A DNA stretch of 64,000 nucleotides from Enterocloster aldenensis (GTDB taxonomy: Bacteria > Bacillota > Clostridia > Lachnospirales > Lachnospiraceae), in the NCBI RefSeq assembly GCF_003434055.1, contig NZ_QVEX01000001.1, positions 1,291,074 through 1,355,073 of the forward strand. The letters run 5' to 3'. Positions 1 through 8,026 of this stretch are shown here, piece by piece; position 1 is the stretch's first letter, and each line of letters starts with the position of its first letter. The position numbers and the translations under genes are program-made. The notes beneath the pieces were generated by a model that had not been told where the DNA came from, searched no databases, and saw nothing but the letters and a program-made list of their open reading frames with translations.

Positions 1-492
1 GTCGATGCCGCTGAAATTGCCGCCTGTGCGGATTCCGTCATGTTCTGTATCTCAAAAGGCCTGTGCGCCCCTGTTGGCTCACTGCTGTGCGGGACAAAAG
101 AATTCATAGAAAAGGCGCGGGCAAACAGGAAAGCCCTGGGCGGCGGGATGCGCCAGGCCGGAGTCATAGCTGCCTGCGGGGTTGTGGCCCTTGAGGACAT
201 GGTGGAACGGCTTAAGGAAGACCATGATAACGCAAAATATCTGGGTGGACGTCTAAATGAAATACCCGGCATCTACGCGGACATGGACAGGATACAGATT
301 AACATGGTATTCTGGAAAACAGATATAAAAGGATTCACTTCCCCTGGATTCGTGGATTTCATGGATAAAAAAGGCGCGAAGGTCTACGGGATACTTGCAG
401 ATGAATACCGCTTTGTCACAAGCCATGATACGCCGCGGCGTTCACTGGACCAGGTGGTTCAGTTAATCAGGGAGTATATCCATACCTTATGA
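1..492 (+). CDS. low-specificity L-threonine aldolase family protein, C-terminal part
   Basis: This is the last 163 codons of a gene whose 5' end lies outside the window; the frame is open from base 1. The piece contains SKGLCAPVGSLLCG, which matches the active-site segment of PLP-dependent threonine aldolases and other fold-type I beta-eliminating lyases, the lysine being the probable Schiff-base residue. The rest (helical arm, then a small C-terminal domain ending REYIHTL) fits the family. These cytosolic enzymes split L-threonine or L-allo-threonine to glycine and acetaldehyde. A strong bidirectional terminator follows at once, so this is the end of its transcript. Substrate preference cannot be judged from the fragment. 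Confidence 0.8.
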   Translation, partial: VDAAEIAACADSVMFCISKGLCAPVGSLLCGTKEFIEKARANRKALGGGMRQAGVIAACGVVALEDMVERLKEDHDNAKYLGGRLNEIPGIYADMDRIQINMVFWKTDIKGFTSPGFVDFMDKKGAKVYGILADEYRFVTSHDTPRRSLDQVVQLIREYIHTL

Positions 493-511
493 ATGTGATA
501 CTATAAAATGT

Positions 512-577
512 AACTGCCGGTTAACGGATCTGCTATTTTTTTAAAGCAGATTGCTTAACCGGCAGTTATTGTTTTAT
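512..577. terminator. bidirectional intrinsic terminator
   Basis: A perfect 13-bp inverted repeat (AACTGCCGGTTAA at 512-524 and its complement at 555-567) encloses a smaller nested hairpin (TCTGCT/AGCAGA around a T run). T- or A-rich tracts lie on both sides. It sits between convergent genes, the aldolase on + and the TRAP operon on -, and can end both transcripts. Confidence 0.85.
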
Positions 578-581
578 TTCC

Positions 582-1868
582 TTAGAAAAGATTGGGGAAC
601 AGCGCCGTCGGTATTGCCAGGAACACATCCGAGAACACCATCATCAGCACCAGTACTGCCAGCGAAGATAAGAAGTAAGGAAGAACTCCCTTAAATGAAT
701 CCTCGATGCTGATCCCGCTGATGGAACCCGCCAAAAGCAGGCACAGGCCGTAAGGCGGCGTCACCAGCCCAAGGGCCAGGGTAACCACCACAATCAATCC
801 AAGGATGATGGGGCTGATCCCAAGGGCTGCTGCAGACGGCAGGATAATCGGCACAAACAGGATCATGGCCGGTACCGCGTCCATAAAAGTTCCTACAAAC
901 ATGAAGAACAGCACAACCACCACAAGGAATAACAGCTTTCCTCCGGGCATTCCCACAAAAAAACCCTGTACAGCTGCATTCAGCTGATAATAGCTCAGCA
1001 GTTCTCCCAATGCATTGGCTGTTGCCAGGGCAAACAGGGACAGGGAGGACAGCTTCATGGTCTCAACCAGGATGGCCGGAATCCGCCTGATCTTAATTGT
1101 CTTGTAGAAGAAAATGCCGATTATCAGCGCGTAGACACAGGCCACTGCCGCGGACTCCGTGGGGGTGAACCAGCCGGTCACGATACCTCCGATCAGGATT
1201 ACAGGCGTCATCAGGGCGGGAAGGGAACTCCATACCTGGCCCAGGATTTCTCCTGTTGGGATGCGCTCACCCTTAGGGAAATTCTTTTTCTTGGAATAAA
1301 ACATAACCACCCCCATCATGGCAAGCCCCAGCATGATCCCGGGAATCAGCCCGGTCATGAACAGGGCGCCTGTCCCCACATTGGCAATGCCTGCAAATAC
1401 CACCATGGTGATACTGGGCGGTATGATGGAGCCCAGGGTGGAGGAGGCCGCTGTCACGCCTACCGCGGTCTGCTTGTCATATCCCTGCTTTTCCATGGCC
1501 GGAATCAGGATTTTTCCCACGCCGGCCGTATCTGCCTGTGAGGAGCCGGATATGCCCGCAAAAATCATGGACACAAGGATGTTGGCATGGGCCAGTCCGC
1601 CCCGCACATGGCCCACGCAGGCAGAGCATACGTCAATGAGCCGGTCTGAAATGGCGCCTTCATTCATCAGGTTGGCGGCCAGGATGAAAAGAGGGACCGC
1701 AAGCAGGGTAAAGCTGTTAAGGCCGTTAAACATTTTCGTAAACACAACACTGTTGGGAATGATTGGAAGCGCGGCAATCCCGGCAAAGGAAACAAATCCA
1801 AGTGCAAAGGAAATCGGTACTCCCAGCACCACAAATGCTATGAATATGACCACCAGTAATATCTGCAT
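582..1868 (-). CDS. yiaN: TRAP transporter large permease (DctM/YiaN type)
   Basis: A 428-residue, very hydrophobic protein with about a dozen predicted membrane helices, the usual length and character of DctM large subunits. Family features seen include the N-terminal VLGVPISFALGF segment, ISGSSQADTAGVG and the conserved GLVTPPYGLCL near the C-terminus. In TRAP systems this subunit forms the Na+-driven path for carboxylate substrates, fed by the periplasmic or lipid-anchored binding protein. It is the last gene of the operon: the small permease ends three bases upstream, and a GGAGG site precedes the ATG. The YiaN assignment rests on the neighbouring YiaK-like reductase; the permease alone would only say C4-dicarboxylate or sugar-acid TRAP. 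Confidence 0.9.
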   Translation of the reverse strand: MQILLVVIFIAFVVLGVPISFALGFVSFAGIAALPIIPNSVVFTKMFNGLNSFTLLAVPLFILAANLMNEGAISDRLIDVCSACVGHVRGGLAHANILVSMIFAGISGSSQADTAGVGKILIPAMEKQGYDKQTAVGVTAASSTLGSIIPPSITMVVFAGIANVGTGALFMTGLIPGIMLGLAMMGVVMFYSKKKNFPKGERIPTGEILGQVWSSLPALMTPVILIGGIVTGWFTPTESAAVACVYALIIGIFFYKTIKIRRIPAILVETMKLSSLSLFALATANALGELLSYYQLNAAVQGFFVGMPGGKLLFLVVVVLFFMFVGTFMDAVPAMILFVPIILPSAAALGISPIILGLIVVVTLALGLVTPPYGLCLLLAGSISGISIEDSFKGVLPYFLSSLAVLVLMMVFSDVFLAIPTALFPNLF

Positions 1869-1871
1869 GAT

Positions 1872-2351
1872 TTATTTTCCTCCTATCAATGATTTCACAT
1901 CATCCACAATCTGCCCAGCCAGATAAAGGGCGGATGTGGCGCCGCACACAGGGATGCACAGCCATGTGGGACCTCTCTTAAAATCCGGTATGCTGACCCA
2001 GCGGTAATTCCAGAACTGCTTTGTGATCTTACAGCCGTACCAGAACATCAATACTGCAAATGTCAGCATCACAGCTGCAATCCCCAGGGAAATCACCCTC
2101 TTTACCCTGTCATTCTTCATCATGTCGCTGACAGACGTAAATGCGAAATGCCTCTTCTCATAAACCATGGCACCTGCCCCCATAAAGGCCGCCCATATAA
2201 ACGCATACATGGAAACGTCCTCTGTCCAGATAGCCGCTATGCCTGCATAACGGCATCCCATCTGAATCACTACACTCATAAGGAATATACTCAAAAATAC
2301 CCCTCCTGCTGCAATCTGCACCTTCTGCAGATAACCCAACATCTTACTCAT
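1872..2351 (-). CDS. yiaM: TRAP transporter small permease (DctQ/YiaM type)
   Basis: A 159-residue protein with four hydrophobic segments and the RxxxxxxxWTEDVSMYAFIWAAFMGA-like region typical of DctQ subunits (W-T-E followed by a membrane helix). DctQ pairs with the large permease and is needed for TRAP transport, probably as a membrane scaffold. The gene lies between the binding-protein gene and the large permease gene in the usual P-Q-M order. Its ATG is preceded by GGAGG about nine bases upstream. The length is normal and nothing is broken. The substrate is inferred only from the adjacent reductase. Confidence 0.88.
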   Translation of the reverse strand: MSKMLGYLQKVQIAAGGVFLSIFLMSVVIQMGCRYAGIAAIWTEDVSMYAFIWAAFMGAGAMVYEKRHFAFTSVSDMMKNDRVKRVISLGIAAVMLTFAVLMFWYGCKITKQFWNYRWVSIPDFKRGPTWLCIPVCGATSALYLAGQIVDDVKSLIGGK

Positions 2352-2406
2352 GGTTCTTAACCCTCCTTGTCATGGCCTTTATTCAAAACATTCCAGCCAG
2401 CCTTTG

Positions 2407-3465
2407 CTACCTGTCCTGAAGCCGTTCTCCTTCATCCCGGATCATTGCCAGATAATCCTCCATATGGTTTTCAGCAGCAAACCTGTCCTGGATAGGGATG
2501 GCGATTGCCTTAAACGCATCAATATCCACGTCCGCGAAATCAGTGACCTGCGCCCCATCCTCCATGACCTTTTTCTTGGATTCCTCAAACATGTCATAGG
2601 TGACCCGGCGGTTTTCCTCAGTGGCAATGCGGCAGGCCTCGTCAAACCACCCCCTCTGCTCCTCGGTCAGCGCATTGTAGAACTGGCCCGTGGTAAGGAA
2701 AAGCCTGGTTGTATAGTCATGATGGGTCTCGCTTATGTATCTGCCGTTCTCTGTCTTGTGGTGTTCTTTTAAGCGGAAACTGGTATAATCGTTTTCAGCG
2801 GAATCCACCACGCCCTGGCTTAAGGCCTGGTAAAGCTCGCCCCAGGCAACAGAGGTGGGGATGGCGCCGCAGCTTTTAAAGAATTCCTGGACAACGGGCG
2901 TGCTCTGGGTACGGATGGTCATGCCCTTTAAGTCGCCTGGGGCCGTGACTGCCTTCTTTCCATAGTAATCCCTGACCGAGCTGGTCCAATAGCCCATGAT
3001 ACGGAAACGGTCATCGGTCTTCTCTGCCAGAAGACGGTTCATATCCTGGCCGAACCGGCCGTCCACACATGCCTCCCAGTGGTCAAAGCTGTCAAACAGG
3101 TAAAGAAGGGAGAACATGTCGATTTCCTTAACCCCCAGAAGCGTCATGAAACCAGGGGATGCCACGGTCAGATGGACGGCTCCCATTTCCAGCTTTTCCA
3201 CCAGCTCGGATTCATTTTCACCTAACGTGCCATGGTGGAGGGTTGCGGTGGCCCTTCCCCCCGACACCTCCTCCAGCGCTTCTTTAAACCGGATTGCAGC
3301 CTTTGTGTAGGGGTTCTCCATCGAAGTCTGGTTGTGGGCAACAATGATATTCAATTCAGGCTTTGGCTTTCCATCCTCTGATGCCGGTGAGGACGAGCAG
3401 CCAGTAAATGCCATGACCATCATGGCCGCTGCCAGCAGTAATGCTAATTTCCTTTTCATATCCAT
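2407..3465 (-). CDS. yiaO: TRAP transporter substrate-binding lipoprotein (DctP/YiaO type)
   Basis: This encodes a 352-residue DctP-family solute-binding protein. It starts MDMKRKLALLL, runs through a hydrophobic signal and reaches a lipobox (AFTGC), so it is probably a membrane-anchored lipoprotein that delivers sugar acids to the permease pair. The body has family-typical features: NIIVAHN near the start, FKSCGAIPTSVAWGELYQALSQGVVDSAEND, which is the DctP selectivity segment containing the G-A/P-T-x-E-x-Y-x-A-L-Q-x-G-V-D pattern. The reading frame stays open to 3687, but the upstream part is not signal-like; the ATG at 3465, or the one at 3459, sits behind AGAAGGGAAGG. First gene of the TRAP trio, 55 bases after the YiaK-like gene. 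Confidence 0.88.
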   Translation of the reverse strand: MDMKRKLALLLAAAMMVMAFTGCSSSPASEDGKPKPELNIIVAHNQTSMENPYTKAAIRFKEALEEVSGGRATATLHHGTLGENESELVEKLEMGAVHLTVASPGFMTLLGVKEIDMFSLLYLFDSFDHWEACVDGRFGQDMNRLLAEKTDDRFRIMGYWTSSVRDYYGKKAVTAPGDLKGMTIRTQSTPVVQEFFKSCGAIPTSVAWGELYQALSQGVVDSAENDYTSFRLKEHHKTENGRYISETHHDYTTRLFLTTGQFYNALTEEQRGWFDEACRIATEENRRVTYDMFEESKKKVMEDGAQVTDFADVDIDAFKAIAIPIQDRFAAENHMEDYLAMIRDEGERLQDR

Positions 3466-3520
3466 ACCTTCCCTTCTCCATGCGTGATTACATAACGGAT
3501 GCGGTTTCCGCTTATGGCCA

Positions 3521-4525
3521 TTACATTGCCAGTACCTGCTCCCACTTCTCCTCAATGACCGGTATTCCGTTTGCCAGGTTATCCTGGATGGACAGGGATT
3601 CCGGCTCACCTGGGTAAAGTACCTTCCCGCCCTCAACCGCCGGTTCAGAGGACTGGATATCCGCAACAATCCGGTCCACAATCCCATCTGTCAGTTCTAC
3701 GCCATTGGCCTTTGCCGGATCAATGGCAATCATGATCTGCGTCAACCCAACCTCATCGCCAAATGTTCCAATCTGCTGCACGGAATTGCCGTTGGTCAGC
3801 ACAGTGGCAATCAGATCCAGCGCAATGGAAATCCCGCTTCCTTTCCAGTAACCCATGGGAAGCACCCTCCAGGTCTTTTCAATCTCAGCCGGGTCCGTGG
3901 TCAGGTTTCCATTGGTGTCGTATCCCCCTGGCACGGGAAGCTGGACTCCCTTTAACCTGCAGTCCTCAATCTTGCCATAGGAAAACTGGGAAACAGCACA
4001 GTCAATCACGACATGCTGCCCATTGCTCCTTGGAACCGCGAAAATGATTGGATTGTTGCCGATTTTCCGGTCCCTGCCGCCCCATGCAGGCATGTTGGGA
4101 CATGTATTGGACCAGCAGATTCCGATGCATCCCTTATCCGCTGCCTGGAAGCCATAGCTTCCGCCCCTCATCCAGTGGTTGTTATTGCCAAGTGCAACCA
4201 GGCCGATTCCATACTCCTTAGCCAGTTCACACGCCCTGTCCATTGCCAGCCTGGCATTCAGCGGTCCAAACCCCCTGTGGCCATTCCACCGCTCAAATGC
4301 CCCCATCTGCAGTTCGCATTCAGCTACAATATCCGGGTCAATCTCCCCTTTGTCCAGATATTCCACCACTCTTGGGAAACGGTTCAGGCCGTGGGAGTAA
4401 ACACCTGCAAGGCTGTTCTGTGCGAAAATCACAGCCGCGGCCTCTGCCCTGTCCTCAGTAAACCCTTTCTTTACAAGAACCCTCTTAAATTCATTTACCA
4501 TTGTCTCATAGGGAACCCTCTTCAT
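3521..4525 (-). CDS. dlgD: 2,3-diketo-L-gulonate reductase (YiaK/DlgD), Ldh-family oxidoreductase
   Basis: A 334-residue NAD(P)H-dependent reductase of the malate/L-lactate dehydrogenase type 2 family. Several blocks match what I remember of E. coli YiaK closely: GVYSHGLNRFPR near residues 40-52, NNHWMRGGSYGFQAADKG in the middle, and LPMGYWKGSG later. The conserved histidines of SHG and NHW are present. YiaK reduces 2,3-diketo-L-gulonate to 3-keto-L-gulonate in L-ascorbate/L-gulonate breakdown, in the cytosol. In E. coli, yiaK also neighbours the yiaMNO TRAP genes, which supports the call. The second ATG (4525) is chosen because AGGAGG lies eight bases upstream; the ATG at 4531 would be too close. 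It leads the operon and has a LacI-type operator 48 bases before the start. Confidence 0.82.
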   Translation of the reverse strand: MKRVPYETMVNEFKRVLVKKGFTEDRAEAAAVIFAQNSLAGVYSHGLNRFPRVVEYLDKGEIDPDIVAECELQMGAFERWNGHRGFGPLNARLAMDRACELAKEYGIGLVALGNNNHWMRGGSYGFQAADKGCIGICWSNTCPNMPAWGGRDRKIGNNPIIFAVPRSNGQHVVIDCAVSQFSYGKIEDCRLKGVQLPVPGGYDTNGNLTTDPAEIEKTWRVLPMGYWKGSGISIALDLIATVLTNGNSVQQIGTFGDEVGLTQIMIAIDPAKANGVELTDGIVDRIVADIQSSEPAVEGGKVLYPGEPESLSIQDNLANGIPVIEEKWEQVLAM

Positions 4526-4572
4526 CTTCATATCCTCCTGATTTTATGATTTTGTGACTGCCTTTTATTATT

Positions 4573-4584
4573 GCAATCGATTGC
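4573..4584. promoter_or_regulatory. LacI-family operator upstream of the yiaK-like operon
   Basis: A perfect 12-bp palindrome, GCAATCGATTGC, with a central CG as in LacI/GalR-family operators. It is 48 bases upstream of the chosen yiaK start. The same or a near-identical box occurs at 5158, 5320 and 6970, the last directly upstream of the LacI-family gene. Confidence 0.75.
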
Positions 4585-4639
4585 TAAAATGTTCTTAATA
4601 ATAGGGCCTGCCTCCTGATGGTTATACATGCCCTGTGGT

Positions 4640-4925
4640 TGTTATACTTGTTTACTGTTGGCTGCATATTGTTTATTATCTAATATTGGTTGATTATTGT
4701 CTATTGTCCATGGTTATTGCATGTTGCTTATTGCTTATTGATAATTGCTTATTACTCATTACCTATTGCTCACTGCTCACTGCTCACCGCTCATTACCTG
4801 TTGCCTGTTGCTTACCACTCACTAATCACTGCTCATTGCCTATTGCCTATTGCCCACTACTCACTACTTATTTCCTATTTCCTATTGCTATTACTTATTT
4901 TCCATTGTTCACTGCCTACTAATCA
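4640..4925. repeat. degenerate heptamer-like tandem repeat
   Basis: A pyrimidine-rich stretch built from short units such as CTATTGC, CTCACTG and TTATTGC, spaced at about seven bases and much decayed. It gives open frames in several phases with repetitive Leu/Cys/Tyr/Ser translations, which I take as non-coding. It lies in the promoter-distal part of the 1.4-kb gap between the yiaK-like gene and the regulator gene. Confidence 0.75.
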
Positions 4926-5157
4926 TTTCTCATACCAAATACCCATGATACCGATATTCATTATAAGTTTATACTCAAATGATATTGACAAAATATCTGT
5001 CACGAAGCACTCAGCCGTATTCCTGCAGCGCCAAATGTACCCTATGGCCCTTTGTATCTGTTCCAGGCAGTCATCCCCAAATTCCCCGGCCCGAACTGCC
5101 TTAATATTATGTATTCCTTCTCTCTTTTCCGTCAAATCAAAATTCTCTATTAGTTTT

Positions 5158-5169
5158 GCAATCGATTGC
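5158..5169. promoter_or_regulatory. second copy of the LacI-family operator
   Basis: An exact repeat of GCAATCGATTGC, in the middle of the long intergenic region and 585 bp from the first copy. No convincing gene starts next to it; a 70-codon frame on the minus strand begins with TTG at 5135 but has no good ribosome site. It may be an auxiliary site for repressor looping. Confidence 0.65.
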
Positions 5170-5319
5170 TATTCATGTATTAATGATAGCATATGCCTTT
5201 ACTGATTTCAAGTGCCTTTTCATCGTCTAATTTTACGTATTTTGTTGGGAATTTTTGTGCAATATTACTTTATTGGATGGTTTACGGTTATTTCAGGCAT
5301 TTCTTCTTATAAATAAATT

Positions 5320-5331
5320 GCAATCGATATT
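5320..5331. promoter_or_regulatory. degenerate third copy of the operator
   Basis: GCAATCGATATT keeps the left half and centre of the palindrome but loses the right half. It is 162 bp from the second copy. It could be a weak accessory site; the match alone is only suggestive. Confidence 0.4.
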
Positions 5332-5444
5332 CATTGATTGCATATGTTTACCCGGCACCCTGATTGATACATTTATCCCCTATATGTATTTGGGGTATAG
5401 GGCAATGTAGATAATTAATGGCTTATATACCATCGTTTATATCT

Positions 5445-5556
5445 AACCGCCCACATCCCATCGACCACATCCCACCGCCCATATCCCATGACTCACATCC
5501 CATCACCCATATTCCATGACTCACATCCTACCGCCCATATACCACGGTCCATAATC
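5445..5556. repeat. 14-bp tandem repeat, eight units
   Basis: Eight contiguous 14-mers alternate between types like CACCGCCCATATCC and CATGACTCACATCC. They are imperfect but stay in strict 14-bp register from 5445 to 5556. There are no spacers between units, so this is a minisatellite and not a CRISPR array. Confidence 0.85.
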
Positions 5557-5680
5557 AGATTCCAGCTATTTTGCCATAGAAAAAAACAGGAGCAGCGCTG
5601 TCAGCACGCATACCCCTGTCCATTCCCCATGATTCCTGAATTGCCAGCCATTTCGCTTCTGTCTTCATCCGTGGTTCCCA

Positions 5681-5927
5681 TTTACGTCCGCTACTCCATC
5701 TCGGGTCCGCAGTTTCATCTCCAATCCGCTATTCCGTCTCCGGTCCGCAGTTCCATCTCCAATCCGCTGCTCCGTCTCCGGTCCGCAGTTCTATCTCCAA
5801 TCCGTTACGCCATCTCCGGTCCGCAGTTCCATCTCCAATCCGTTACGCCGTCTCCGGTCCGCAGTTCTATCTCCAATCCGCTATTCCGTCTCCGGTCCGC
5901 TACTCCATCTCCATTCCCCATCTCCTG
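5681..5927. repeat. 19-bp tandem repeat with 38-bp higher-order unit
   Basis: Thirteen contiguous 19-mers. Two forms alternate, CTCCGGTCCGCAGTTCCAT and CTCCAATCCGCTATTCCGT, giving a 38-bp higher-order period. Substitutions occur at the same few positions. The array stops about 20 bases short of the stop codon of the LacI-family gene, which is transcribed towards it, so it would lie in that gene's 3' untranslated region. Confidence 0.9.
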
Positions 5928-5947
5928 CATATGCCCCGGCCTGCGCA

Positions 5948-6937
5948 TCATGTGCTCTCACGCTCCACAATACGTGAAAACAACATAATCCGGTCAGGAT
6001 TCTCCCTTCCCTCCAGACTGTCAAGAAGAATCCTGGCTGCTTCCAGGCTCATTTCCACCAGACGGTTATTAAGGGAGGTAAGCTTAGGGTAGCAGATATC
6101 ACAATACTTGGAATTATCCACGCCCATGACCGCCACCCGTCCAGGCACCGCTATCTTCCTGTCATGCAGGACGCGGATTGCACTGACCGCGGATAAGTCT
6201 TCCCCGAAGATAACTCCCTCCACATCCGGATGTTCCTCCAGGATCCGCTCCATCATGGCATACCCGTCTTCAAGGGTGGTAGGGCATTCATAAAGCCACA
6301 TCCCCTCCCTTTCCCATCCTTTTTTTTCCATTGCCTGTATGAATCCCTGCTGTTTGGAAAGGTTGCTTGGGGTATGGTTTGGCAGGACGAATGCCAGCTT
6401 TTCATGGCCCTTGGAGTGGAGCATTTCCACGCAGCGCCCCACTCCCTCCCTCTCGTCCACCAATACCCCCTTTACATTGGGGAGGTCCAGGTAGCCATTG
6501 GTAATCACCACCGGAACCTTTGAAAGGCCGCTCTCCACAGCCCGCTTTACTGCATCGCATTGAAAGGTGGACCCCACCAGTATGACCCCGTCCACACGTC
6601 TCTGCTCCAGCACCTTCACAGCATCCACTTTCTTGTCATCCGTAAGCCCTGTGTTGAGGATCAGGCTGCAGTATCCATGCTTTCCCATCTCCTCTTCAAT
6701 ATAATAGGCAATATCCACATGATGTGCATACCGGATATCCGCAATCAGTATCCCTATCATCCGGCTGGCCTTGTTCACAAGTCCCCTTGCAGTCTCGTTG
6801 GGGCTATAGTCGTATTGTTCCAGCAAGGCCAGTATCTGCTTCCTGGTTTCCTCCTTAATCCCCGGCTTATTGTTCACAACCCGTGAAACCGTGCTGGCAG
6901 AAACCCCGGCCATCCTGGCTATATCGTATATGGTCAT
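5948..6937 (-). CDS. LacI/GalR-family transcriptional repressor
   Basis: A 329-residue regulator. The N-terminus MTIYDIARMAGVSASTVSRVV is the classic LacI helix-turn-helix plus hinge (recognition helix SASTVSRVVN), followed by a periplasmic-binding-protein-like effector domain (IGILIADIRYAHH, VDGVILVGS, VAVMGVDNSKYCDICYPKLTS). The frame extends to a TTG at 6973, but the protein clearly starts at the ATG at 6937, which follows AGGGAAG; the longer version would begin inside an operator. The gene is probably autoregulated through the box at 6970-6981 and probably controls the yiaK/TRAP operon, which carries the same box. The effector is unknown; a diketogulonate or gulonate derivative is a reasonable guess from context. 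Confidence 0.9.
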   Translation of the reverse strand: MTIYDIARMAGVSASTVSRVVNNKPGIKEETRKQILALLEQYDYSPNETARGLVNKASRMIGILIADIRYAHHVDIAYYIEEEMGKHGYCSLILNTGLTDDKKVDAVKVLEQRRVDGVILVGSTFQCDAVKRAVESGLSKVPVVITNGYLDLPNVKGVLVDEREGVGRCVEMLHSKGHEKLAFVLPNHTPSNLSKQQGFIQAMEKKGWEREGMWLYECPTTLEDGYAMMERILEEHPDVEGVIFGEDLSAVSAIRVLHDRKIAVPGRVAVMGVDNSKYCDICYPKLTSLNNRLVEMSLEAARILLDSLEGRENPDRIMLFSRIVEREST

Positions 6938-6969
6938 ACTTCCCTGCCCCTTCCATGCAGCAATATTTT

Positions 6970-6981
6970 GCAATCGATTTT
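6970..6981. promoter_or_regulatory. operator copy upstream of the LacI-family gene
   Basis: GCAATCGATTTT, matching ten of twelve bases of the palindrome found at 4573 and 5158, lies 33 bases before the regulator start. A repressor bound here would cover the promoter, which suggests negative autoregulation. Confidence 0.65.
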
Positions 6982-7093
6982 ATACTAAAAATATTGTAGC
7001 ATGAGGGCTGTTTTCCTGCAAGTGTAAAGTTGGGAGCGGGTTTCCTGCCAAATCCGGCGCTGATTTGGGCCTGATGCCGTCCCGCCTTATGAC

Positions 7094-7930
7094 TTATCTG
7101 CCTGAATCCAATGGCTGGCACACAGGGCAATAGTACACAGTCCCGCCCAGATAAGCCTCCTTCACAACCTCCTGTCCGCAGACAGGGCATCCCCTGCCCA
7201 GTGTGTTCCTGGACATAAGCGTCCTGTATCCTCCTGCATTGCCCAGCAGGTCCTTTTCCGTGTCGCGGCCGCCCTGTTCCGTCATGTCTGCCATCACATC
7301 CTTGATTGCATGAAAAACCTTATCCCCGTCCCGGTCAGACCAATCTTCCAGTTTCTTCCTGGGATTCAACCCGGCCCGGAACAGGATATCCTGCAGGCAT
7401 CCGTTACCCAATCCCGGAATCCTCTGTTCTGTGGCAAGGAACGCCTTTGCGCTGGCCGACGGCTTCACGCCGCTTATCAGTCCCTGAAAATATTCCCTGT
7501 CAAACAGACTGCTCAGAGGCGAAACGCTTTCCCGGCTTTTAACATAGTATTCGTTATCATAATTCCCGCTGTGACATATAATCCCGCCATACATGGACAC
7601 GGAAAACACCAGGGTATATCCGTCCGTAAAATCCACCATTAGCTGGTATCTGGCAGGCCGCCTGTCCTTTGGTCCCATCAGCCGCACGCTGACCCCATCG
7701 TTAAACGCCAGGCGCACCCCATCCTCTAATTCAAGTTCAGCATATATCCCAAAGGCCCCGGCCCCGCATACACGCCTGCCGGCCATGTGTTCATGATAAC
7801 AAGCCGGTTCCCCATTGAACCAGCAGAATTTATGGGGCGAGGACGGCCCAAGAACCTTATCCACTACTTTGCCCACAGTAAATTCCTCCAGTTCACGCTT
7901 ATAAGTCAATGCCTCCGGTAACTCAATCAT
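7094..7930 (-). CDS. Fpg/Nei-family DNA glycosylase-like protein lacking the catalytic proline
   Basis: A 278-residue protein with the overall plan of formamidopyrimidine-DNA glycosylases: an N-terminal MIELPEA segment, a beta-sandwich region, a helix-two-turn-helix area (RIPGLGNGCLQDILFRAGLNP) and a C-terminal four-cysteine zinc finger (CPVCG...CPVCQ). Active Fpg proteins begin Pro2-Glu3; here residue 2 is isoleucine while Glu3 is kept. The family lysine of the GKYL loop and the zinc-finger arginine are also not evident. It may bind damaged DNA without base excision, or use other chemistry. The ATG at 7930 is chosen because GGAGG lies upstream; the frame runs further 5' without family similarity. 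It appears to be a separate transcription unit from the GNAT gene upstream. Confidence 0.75.
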   Translation of the reverse strand: MIELPEALTYKRELEEFTVGKVVDKVLGPSSPHKFCWFNGEPACYHEHMAGRRVCGAGAFGIYAELELEDGVRLAFNDGVSVRLMGPKDRRPARYQLMVDFTDGYTLVFSVSMYGGIICHSGNYDNEYYVKSRESVSPLSSLFDREYFQGLISGVKPSASAKAFLATEQRIPGLGNGCLQDILFRAGLNPRKKLEDWSDRDGDKVFHAIKDVMADMTEQGGRDTEKDLLGNAGGYRTLMSRNTLGRGCPVCGQEVVKEAYLGGTVYYCPVCQPLDSGR

Positions 7931-8026
7931 GCTGCAGCCTCCTTTTTCCACCTGTACTGTCTTGCTCTCCCACAATGCAGGGCACGCACCTGACAGAACG
8001 GATTCCTTAAACACGTCCCAAAAATA

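Noticed and set aside
3466..3687. N-terminal extension of the DctP gene
   Set aside because: The extension is not signal-like and is rich in Arg and Pro; the lipoprotein signal starts cleanly at 3465 or 3459.
4923..5135. 70-codon minus-strand frame, close to an operator copy
   Set aside because: It begins with TTG, has no clear ribosome site and no recognised family. It is not repetitive, so it could still be real, but the evidence is too weak.
4635..5205. Two plus-strand frames rich in Leu, Cys, Tyr and Ser
   Set aside because: They are by-products of the heptamer-like repeat, which is open in several phases at once.
5681..5927. Possible CRISPR array
   Set aside because: Units are directly joined without spacers, copies vary in sequence, and no cas genes are near.
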